A DNA stretch of 21,255 bases from Methanoregulaceae archaeon. Its GTDB lineage: Archaea > Halobacteriota > Methanomicrobia > Methanomicrobiales > Methanospirillaceae. Position 1 is the stretch's first letter. Each line of letters begins with the position of its first letter. The notes beneath the pieces are model-generated. The model had not been told where the DNA came from. It was given only the letters and a program-made list of their open reading frames with translations, and ran no database searches. Shown piece after piece: positions 16,594 to 21,255 of the stretch. The stretch is taken from contig DUGL01000138.1 in NCBI GenBank assembly GCA_013331415.1, positions 1 through 21,255 on the forward strand, given 5' to 3'. The position numbers were made by a program, and so were the translations under genes.

Positions 16594-16845
16594 CTATTTT
16601 TTTGGTCGCCTGACAACAAGTCGGTACGATTCGGCTCTTCCGGCTGTGTGACTGTTTCGGATGATCCGAATCACATCGCCGGGTTTTGCCCCAATCGTCT
16701 TCACTGCGGGATCATCATGGTACATTTTCGGTAGTTGCTCGTTGGAAATGGAATACTGGGAGAGGAGCCCGGCAGCCTCCTCCTCAGTCATGATCTGGTG
16801 ATCGGGCACCATCGTATGGGCCAGCACATTCAGTCTCGAACTCAA
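16594..16845 (-). CDS. rpoH: RNA polymerase subunit H (Rpo5)
   Basis: This small subunit is homologous to the C-terminal domain of eukaryotic RPB5 and sits at the downstream-DNA jaw. The 83-residue protein has the hallmark HxxVPxH...EEE start and the strongly conserved QLPKMYHDDPAVKTIGAKPG, then GDVIRIIRNSHTAG and YRLV. The start is uncertain: TTG at 16845 gives a short lead-in, whereas a GTG at 16827 would begin at VLAHTMVPDH. The TATA-like TTTATAAT (16860-16867 on minus) is only about 19 bases from the TTG, closer than the usual 25-27 to a transcript start, so the GTG should be kept in mind. It is the first gene of the RNA polymerase operon. Confidence 0.95.
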   Translation of the reverse strand: MSSRLNVLAHTMVPDHQIMTEEEAAGLLSQYSISNEQLPKMYHDDPAVKTIGAKPGDVIRIIRNSHTAGRAESYRLVVRRPKK

Positions 16846-16859
16846 ATTAAAACCCCCCG

Positions 16860-16867
16860 ATTATAAA
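16860..16867 (-). promoter_or_regulatory. TATA box of the RNA polymerase operon
   Basis: Read on the minus strand, TTTATAAT is followed by a G6 run and then the rpoH start region. It is the strongest TATA match between tRNA-Lys and rpoH. Predicted initiation falls near 16835-16840, that is, around or just inside the annotated TTG. Confidence 0.6.
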
Positions 16868-16922
16868 TACACTCATTCTCTTCAGATACCTCATAGCCAA
16901 AAGTCCGCCTGCTCCGCGGCAG

Positions 16923-16996
16923 CGGGCCCGGAGGGATTTGAACCCCCGACCACCTGGTTAAAAGCCAGGCGCTCTACCTAACTGAGCTACAAGCCC
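16923..16996 (-). tRNA. tRNA-Lys (anticodon UUU)
   Basis: Read on minus, the acceptor stem GGGCTTG pairs with CGGGCCC (two G-U), with discriminator G at 16923. The D arm GCTC/GAGC, the anticodon stem CCTGG/CCAGG with loop CTTTTAA (anticodon TTT) and the T arm GGGGG/CCCTC around TTCAAAT are all intact. No CCA is encoded and no intron is present. It decodes AAA and AAG. It lies 77 bp upstream of rpoH on the same strand. Confidence 0.97.
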
Positions 16997-17014
16997 ACCC
17001 TGTCGCGCCGTACA

Positions 17015-17045
17015 GCATTATTACAATGCGAGAAAACTATATAAA
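17015..17045 (-). promoter_or_regulatory. tRNA-Lys promoter (box A and box B)
   Basis: On the minus strand the perfect box A TTTATATA lies at 17045-17038, and a box B-like ATGC lies at 17018-17015, 19 bases further, matching the classical methanogen stable-RNA promoter spacing. Initiation near box B gives a leader of about 20 bases before the mature tRNA. The surrounding 17038-17058 is almost pure A/T, which would favour strong expression. Confidence 0.75.
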
Positions 17046-17185
17046 TATATTTTTATAACATACCTGTTTCAGTACGTGAACCGGATTGAGTCATGAACCC
17101 TTGCTTCACCCAGCCCGGGCAGGACCAGGTTTATTGCAGTACGCCCAGGGGCAATTCCCTGTACAGAACTTATTTAACCAAAAGG

Positions 17186-17194
17186 AATATATAA
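17186..17194 (+). promoter_or_regulatory. Candidate TATA box for the unknown nuclease-fold gene
   Basis: AATATATAA ends 13 bases before the ATG at 17208; a second candidate, TTATTTAA at about 17170-17177, lies at a more usual distance of about 30 bases. No ribosome binding site precedes the ATG, so a leaderless transcript from the second element is plausible. Which element is used cannot be decided by eye. Confidence 0.4.
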
Positions 17195-17207
17195 TTGTAG
17201 TAACTCC

Positions 17208-18368
17208 ATGACCCGGCTCACCTCGTGGCTTAAGAAGAACCTCTCATCCTTCGAACCGGATGATTCTCTCGCCCTGAATGCCACGCGGCACCTTGGCCGC
17301 CTTGAACAGGCAAAGCTCTTCTCTCCGGAAATTGAGAAGATGCGGACTGCCGAGGGGCGGTGGTACGAGGGTATCGCGTACGAGATGTTCCTCAACATGG
17401 CACTCGAGTCTGATGAGATCAAAGCGTTCGCACTCAAAGGGGTAGATGTCCCCCATGGGAGCAGGCAACGGATACGGCTCGGGCAGAACGGAATTTTTTA
17501 CTCCCGGATCGGGGATATCACCGTGAGGGGAAACGGGCAGGATCTCGCAGAGTTTGATCTCCTCCTCCTTGACCAGGACGACCACGTGGCTTTTGCCGAA
17601 GTGGTCACCTCTGCATCAGATATGAAGGAGTTCGAGCAGGAGATAGCGTATAAGCGGGCCCTTCTTGGCTACCTTTTCGATCAGAAAGACGTGACATTCC
17701 TCCTGGTGTCATCCTTTGATGTCAGCAATTATGTCGTGGGGAGGCGCCTTATCAGGTCACCCCGCACCCTGAATATCCAGACCGCTTCCTGTGAAGAGAT
17801 AAAGTCAGGCATCCACCAGAAGAAGGCAGGAATGAACCCCTGCAGACCCCCCAGGCACGAGAAGCTCATCCTTGCCCGGGACATCCCGCTGCGCCACCCG
17901 TTTGAGTACGAGCGGTACCATGAGATCGAGAAGGGGCGGGTCTTTGAGTGGGTGGCATCCCGGGAAAATGGGGGGACCCGGCCTGATGCCCGTGATGAGA
18001 CCGGCAGGCTGGTCAAGAAAATCCTCTATGGAGCCATGTATCCGTCTGCGATCCGTGCACTCTGCAAGGAGTACGAATTCTCCGTGCGGGGCGAACAGAT
18101 ACCCTGTGGTGAGATCATGGACCGGTATTCAAAAGCGGTTCTTGCTACCGACCTTCCCGGGTATGACCCCATCATCTATCTCCGGCAGCGCCGGAAACAG
18201 GAATACCTGAAGATGGTCATGAACGGGGACGCAAACTTTAAATTTGAGCGATATACTCCGCCAAAAGTCGGTTTTTTTCTCTGGCTCGAATCCCTGCAGC
18301 CACTCCTGGGTGCCCGGATATCCCGGAGTATCCTCCAGGCATGTTCACCGGAAAGAAAGAAAAAGTGA
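17208..18368 (+). CDS. Unrecognised protein, possible divergent PD-(D/E)XK nuclease fold
   Basis: I do not recognise this 386-residue soluble protein. Residues about 47-175 follow the order of a PD-(D/E)XK core: a helix with acidic residues (EGRWYEGIAYEMF, with E49, E54 and E59), a strand pair around residues 95-107, then a hairpin ending in EFDLLLLDQDDHVAFAEVV with D117 and E131, then a helix (138-156) carrying K149/R150, then the strand VTFLLVSS. The expected lysine of the E-x-K motif is valine 133, so if it is a nuclease the lysine has migrated (K149 is a candidate); otherwise it is a non-catalytic nucleic-acid binder. The C-terminal half (about 215-386) is rich in Arg/Lys and aromatic residues and unlike any domain I know. 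It stands alone between tRNA-Lys and a convergent gene. The nuclease-fold reading is inference with modest confidence; the coding call itself is strong. Confidence 0.8.
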   Translation: MTRLTSWLKKNLSSFEPDDSLALNATRHLGRLEQAKLFSPEIEKMRTAEGRWYEGIAYEMFLNMALESDEIKAFALKGVDVPHGSRQRIRLGQNGIFYSRIGDITVRGNGQDLAEFDLLLLDQDDHVAFAEVVTSASDMKEFEQEIAYKRALLGYLFDQKDVTFLLVSSFDVSNYVVGRRLIRSPRTLNIQTASCEEIKSGIHQKKAGMNPCRPPRHEKLILARDIPLRHPFEYERYHEIEKGRVFEWVASRENGGTRPDARDETGRLVKKILYGAMYPSAIRALCKEYEFSVRGEQIPCGEIMDRYSKAVLATDLPGYDPIIYLRQRRKQEYLKMVMNGDANFKFERYTPPKVGFFLWLESLQPLLGARISRSILQACSPERKKK

Positions 18369-18387
18369 TCCGGATCCCCTATCCGGA
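18369..18387. repeat. 7-bp inverted repeat between convergent genes
   Basis: TCCGGAT (18369-18375) and ATCCGGA (18381-18387) form a perfect 7-bp stem with a 5-base loop, starting immediately after the stop codon of the plus-strand gene. There is no T-tract on either strand, so it is at best a 3'-end stabilising hairpin for either convergent transcript. Confidence 0.4.
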
Positions 18388-18411
18388 CCGCGATACATCT
18401 TCCCGATAGTT

Positions 18412-20001
18412 TCAGTCGAGAAGCACCGTGAGCGCCTCATCCGCATAGGCATCCATAACGTAGGGGATACCTGATACCTTTGACGCATCTTCGGTCAGCG
18501 CCATGAGGTCGTTTCGTGATATGGTATTCAGGCTGAAATTCCTGCTCCCTGCCATGATCTGCTGGAGACCGATCCTGAATTTCTGGGCATAGGTGTAGAT
18601 CCCGATGGCGCCCATGGGTATCTCCTTGAACTTCGACCCGTATTTTTCTTTGAGCTCTTCGTAGGTGACAAAGATCTCTTCAGGCACGCTGCCGTACTTT
18701 GAGACCGTCTTGGGAAGTTCCCCGGCCTTGATCCATTTCTCGATGTTCTTGCCGACCATCCCGGGGATCATGAGCCCACGGCCCATGCAGACTGCCCTGA
18801 CATAGGGGCTTCCCATGGCGATCGCCTTGAAGACATTCGGCTCATCAGAGAATCCTCCTGCCATGGCGATATCGGGTACACGGATGCCGCGCTTTTTGAG
18901 GAGTTCGCAGTATTCATAGGCGAGCGACTGGATATAGAACGTGGGAATTCCCCACTCGTTCATCATGGGCCACGGGCTCATGCCTGTCCCGCCCGGGGCA
19001 CCATCAATGGTCAGGAGGTCAATTTTTGCCTCTGCGCTGTACCGGATCGCCATGGCGAGTTCGACTGCCGAATAGGCCCCTGTCTTGAGGGTGACGCGCT
19101 TGAACCCGATGTCTCGCAGCCGGTCCACCTCCTCGAGAAACCCTTCCTTCGAGACGAAGCCAAGCCGGGAGTGCCGCTCAAATTCCTTGATTGCACCCTC
19201 CTTGTAGGCCACCTGCATATCAGGCCGCGTGGGATCCGGGACAACGATATAGCCACGCTTCTTGAGTTCGATTGCACGGTCCAGGGTCTTGACCTTGATC
19301 TCGCCACCGATGCACTTTGCCCCCTGTCCCCATTTGAGTTCGAGGGTGTCGAGATTATGCTTTGACGAAACATACTCAGCAGTGCCGAGGCGCGTATCCT
19401 CGACATTCATCTGGACGAGCATCTCCCCGTAGCCTTCGTGGAATTTCTTGTAGATGTCGATTCTCCGGTCCATCTCGGGCGATTTTTTTACTTTCCCCTT
19501 GCTGTCCAGTTCGAGGGCCGGGTCCACACCACAGACATTCTCGCCACACACAATGGTAATCCCGGAGATCGCAGCACCAATGGCAAAATGCTCCCAGTTG
19601 ATCCGGGCGATATCCGTCGAACCGAGCGCACCGGTGAAGATGGGGAGTCGCATCCTGACCTTCTTCTTCCACCCGTATTCGGTCTGGGTGTCGACCGAGT
19701 AGAAGACGGCAGTGTCAGGACCGATCTCAGTTCCCTCCGGAAGACCTTTTGCCCCCATGGCGTATCCCTGGATATTCAGGTGCGAGTAGTCAATCGGGTA
19801 GTTCTTCTCGGCACCAGCGGTCATCTCACCGAACGGACCAGGGTAGAGGACTTCCCGCCCCCGGAACGAGGAAAGCCAGATCTCACAGCTTCCCTTACAT
19901 CCATCGAGGCACCGCGTACAGATCCCGGACATCGGTACGACATCGCGTGAACGGTTTGCCGTGCCGGTAGCTTCATTGGCATTTGGCTGTCTGAGGTTCA
20001 T
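18412..20001 (-). CDS. FMN-binding glutamate-synthase-like protein
   Basis: This 529-residue protein is built around the FMN-binding TIM barrel of the glutamate synthase large-subunit family. The diagnostic segment is IDGAPGGTGMSP, followed by AGGFSDEPNVFKAIAMG and RAVCMGRG, the phosphate-binding end of the barrel. The class II glutaminase domain is absent and the C-terminal beta-helix is missing. The three cysteines that normally bind 3Fe-4S just after the barrel (C...CPxGIAT in true enzymes) are also missing; no Cys occurs after CMGRG. A different Cys set lies near the N-terminus, C28-x2-C31-x3-C35-x3-C39, and may bind an Fe-S cluster or zinc. The ATG at 20001 is preferred over an upstream in-frame start because of GGAGAG four bases upstream and a TATA box about 95 bases upstream. 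It is the archaeal stand-alone type; whether it makes glutamate is not shown by the sequence. Confidence 0.9.
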   Translation of the reverse strand: MNLRQPNANEATGTANRSRDVVPMSGICTRCLDGCKGSCEIWLSSFRGREVLYPGPFGEMTAGAEKNYPIDYSHLNIQGYAMGAKGLPEGTEIGPDTAVFYSVDTQTEYGWKKKVRMRLPIFTGALGSTDIARINWEHFAIGAAISGITIVCGENVCGVDPALELDSKGKVKKSPEMDRRIDIYKKFHEGYGEMLVQMNVEDTRLGTAEYVSSKHNLDTLELKWGQGAKCIGGEIKVKTLDRAIELKKRGYIVVPDPTRPDMQVAYKEGAIKEFERHSRLGFVSKEGFLEEVDRLRDIGFKRVTLKTGAYSAVELAMAIRYSAEAKIDLLTIDGAPGGTGMSPWPMMNEWGIPTFYIQSLAYEYCELLKKRGIRVPDIAMAGGFSDEPNVFKAIAMGSPYVRAVCMGRGLMIPGMVGKNIEKWIKAGELPKTVSKYGSVPEEIFVTYEELKEKYGSKFKEIPMGAIGIYTYAQKFRIGLQQIMAGSRNFSLNTISRNDLMALTEDASKVSGIPYVMDAYADEALTVLLD

Positions 20002-20042
20002 ATTTCTCTCCGTTTGCTCTTTTTGTATCGCAATTGATAGTG

Positions 20043-20066
20043 GTTTGGGTTCCTGTCCTCCCAAAC
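20043..20066 (-). repeat. Inverted repeat in the leader of the glutamate-synthase-like gene
   Basis: GTTTGGG (20043-20049) and CCCAAAC (20060-20066) are perfect 7-bp arms around a 10-base centre. With the TATA box at 20093-20098 the transcript would start near 20070, so the repeat sits at the start site or the extreme 5' end of the mRNA. It could be a repressor operator or a leader hairpin. It does not match any archaeal nitrogen-repressor operator that I can recall. Confidence 0.45.
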
Positions 20067-20092
20067 GTAACATTAATCTGCCCGCTGAATGG

Positions 20093-20125
20093 TTATAAGC
20101 GCTTGCCTTCCTCCTTCTTATAAGC
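20093..20125 (-). promoter_or_regulatory. Candidate promoter of the glutamate-synthase-like gene with duplicated TATA octamer
   Basis: The octamer TTATAAGC occurs twice on the plus strand, at 20093-20100 and 20118-20125, 25 bases apart. TTATAA is its own reverse complement, so either copy could serve as a minus-strand TATA box. The inner copy would place the start near 20070, giving a leader of about 70 bases that has a good ribosome site. The outer one would start at about 20095. Confidence 0.5.
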
Positions 20126-20203
20126 ATTACGGTTCATTTCAGGGTTTGCCTCCCCCAATTTAACGAACTGCAGGGAGATCATGGGCATTGCATTATGGGG
20201 GGT

Positions 20204-20209
20204 AAAAAA
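20204..20209 (-). terminator. Oligo-U terminator after the DUF362 gene
   Basis: Six T on the minus strand begin five bases after the DUF362 stop codon. No stem-loop precedes them. Oligo-U tracts alone suffice for archaeal termination, so this is a reasonable but unproven end of the transcript. Confidence 0.4.
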
Positions 20210-20213
20210 GGTT

Positions 20214-21255
20214 TCAGGTAATATCCACCAGCCGGTACGATCCGGAGCCGAGGCCGATCTCCTCGCCGTACCTGACCTGACTATACCCGTCGGTATTCTT
20301 CCAGATTCCCCGGAACTTGTCTTCCCCCTCCCGCATATTCTTGGTGAGTGCCGAGTGTACAAGTCCATGCTGGCGGTTGACGAGATCAAAACTGGCTGCA
20401 TCGATGGCCACCGGATCGCGCGATGCGAGGAAACCAATGTCAGGTACCACAGGTGCGTCACTCCAGCCCACGCAGTCGCAATCAGGGGTAATATGAGTGA
20501 GAAAGTTCATGTACCCCGCCTTTTTCCCCTGAGCTGCACCAAAGGCGTACTCGACCATACACTCGATGAACCGGGGTATCTCCGTCTCCCAGTCCACATC
20601 GATGGCATGCTCCGGGCAGATCGTCATGCATTGAAAACAACCGATGCAGAGATCGCGGTCGATGACCGATTGCCCATCCTCGATACCAACTGCAGACCGG
20701 GGGCAGGCAGCAAGGCATTTTCCACATCCGATACACCGCTCCAGGAGGACTATCGGACGGGCTGCATGCTGCTCCTGCTTCCCGGAAGGTGGTGCACAGC
20801 CCATGGCAAGGTTCTTGATTGCACCCCCGAACCCTGCCACTTCGTGGCCCTTGAAGTGAGAGAGGACTACCAGGGACTCCACATCAGCAATATCTCCCGA
20901 GACCAGGACACGGTCAAAATGATGCCTGTTTATCCTGACCTCCCGGGCATTCTTCCCCAGTACTCCATCAGCGATGAGAATGGGGGCTGCAACGGTAGCA
21001 TAGGAGAACCCGTGCTCAAGAGCCGTGATGATATGGTCCACGGCATTCGAGCGGCTTCCGATATAGAGCGTGTTGGAATCGGTCAGGAAGGGTTTGCCGC
21101 CGTACTCCCGTACCTTGTCAACGACCTGGCGGGCGAAGACGGGTTTTATATAGGAATCATTCCCCCGTTCACCAAAATGGATCTTGATTGCCACCGGGGC
21201 ATCCCTGGTGATACACTCCCCAAACCCCGCCGCTTCAAAGAGAGAACGCACTTTT
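20214..21255 (-). CDS. DUF362 iron-sulfur protein (N-terminus cut by window edge)
   Basis: This is a DUF362-family protein with two 4Fe-4S ferredoxin motifs inserted in its second half. The DUF362 domain is recognised from VAIKIHFGERGNDSYIKPVF, the LTDSN motif, ISG-type strands, LSHFKGHEVAGFGGAIKNLAMG, and the late DPVAIDAASFDLVN segment. The clusters are CIGCGKCLAACP (about 172-183 of the visible part) and CIGCFQCMTICP (about 202-213), each with the CxxCxxCxxxCP pattern. The frame stays open to the last base of the window, and a GTG just inside the edge would give an N-terminus shorter than usual for the family, so I treat the gene as 5'-truncated by the window, missing perhaps 20-30 residues. 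It presumably handles electrons, but the substrate is unknown. It lies 212 bp upstream of the glutamate-synthase-like gene on the same strand. Confidence 0.92.
   Translation of the reverse strand, partial: KVRSLFEAAGFGECITRDAPVAIKIHFGERGNDSYIKPVFARQVVDKVREYGGKPFLTDSNTLYIGSRSNAVDHIITALEHGFSYATVAAPILIADGVLGKNAREVRINRHHFDRVLVSGDIADVESLVVLSHFKGHEVAGFGGAIKNLAMGCAPPSGKQEQHAARPIVLLERCIGCGKCLAACPRSAVGIEDGQSVIDRDLCIGCFQCMTICPEHAIDVDWETEIPRFIECMVEYAFGAAQGKKAGYMNFLTHITPDCDCVGWSDAPVVPDIGFLASRDPVAIDAASFDLVNRQHGLVHSALTKNMREGEDKFRGIWKNTDGYSQVRYGEEIGLGSGSYRLVDIT

Noticed and set aside
20002..20127. An N-terminal extension of the glutamate-synthase-like gene to an ATG at 20127
   Set aside because: The added 42 residues look non-coding, they would run through the TATA box and the inverted repeat, and the ATG at 20001 has a good GGAGAG site.
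1..21255. CRISPR array, transposon ends, defence island or biosynthetic cluster
   Set aside because: I found no regularly spaced repeats, no transposase or recombinase, and almost all of the DNA is accounted for by core or recognisable genes.

Overview
The window is a stretch of an archaeal chromosome, almost certainly a euryarchaeal methanogen of the Methanomicrobiales (a Methanoregula- or Methanosphaerula-like organism). The evidence is an RNA polymerase with split largest subunits (A'/A'' and B'/B''), the small subunit H, an archaeal NusA and L30e, an archaeal leucyl-tRNA synthetase, a PIN-ATPase-KH protein, two methanogen-restricted small families (DUF5611-like and DUF473-like), and TATA-box promoters with GGTGA-type ribosome binding sites. 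The taxon is inferred from protein character, not from a database search. I see no mobile element, integrase, CRISPR array or rRNA gene, and nearly all of the DNA is compactly coding.

Layout. (1) 21-677, minus: an unrecognised two-domain protein, divergent from (2) 776-6678, plus: an archaeal prepilin/prearchaellin-type A24 peptidase, hisI (overlapping it by 11 bp), a PIN/PilT-type ATPase/KH protein, and leuS. This looks like a co-directional run, although a T6 tract before leuS may separate it. (3) 6691-7008, minus (DUF5611-like), and 7044-8174, plus (a PAC2-family protein plus a DUF473-like protein): two outward-facing units sharing only 35 bp, probably both leaderless. A stem-loop/T-tract terminator follows the second unit. 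(4) 8421-8495, plus: tRNA-Arg(UCU). (5) 8638-16845, minus: the RNA polymerase operon in the order rpoH-rpoB2-rpoB1-rpoA1-rpoA2-rpl30e-nusA, with gaps of 1-14 bp or a 4-bp overlap. It ends in a perfect 10-bp hairpin followed by six Ts (sense strand). (6) 16923-16996, minus: tRNA-Lys(UUU), with a textbook box A/box B promoter, just upstream of the rpoH promoter. (7) 17208-18368, plus: an unrecognised 386-residue protein that I read as a divergent PD-(D/E)XK-fold protein. (8) 18412-20001, minus: an FMN glutamate-synthase-like protein without the glutaminase domain or the usual 3Fe-4S cysteines. (9) 20214 to the window edge, minus: a DUF362 protein with two 4Fe-4S ferredoxin motifs, cut at its N-terminus by the window end.

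Functionally, most of the window is core information processing: transcription (the RNAP operon), translation (leuS, L30e, two tRNAs), proteasome-chaperone-like PAC2, and RNA-linked PIN/KH ATPase. Histidine biosynthesis and surface-filament processing form a short tail, and two redox proteins sit at the right end. No obvious new multi-gene system (defence, mobile or biosynthetic) is present. The best leads are the unknown nuclease-fold protein at 17208-18368, the atypical glutamate-synthase-like/DUF362 pair with an inverted repeat in the leader of the former, and the Cys cluster in RNAP A'.
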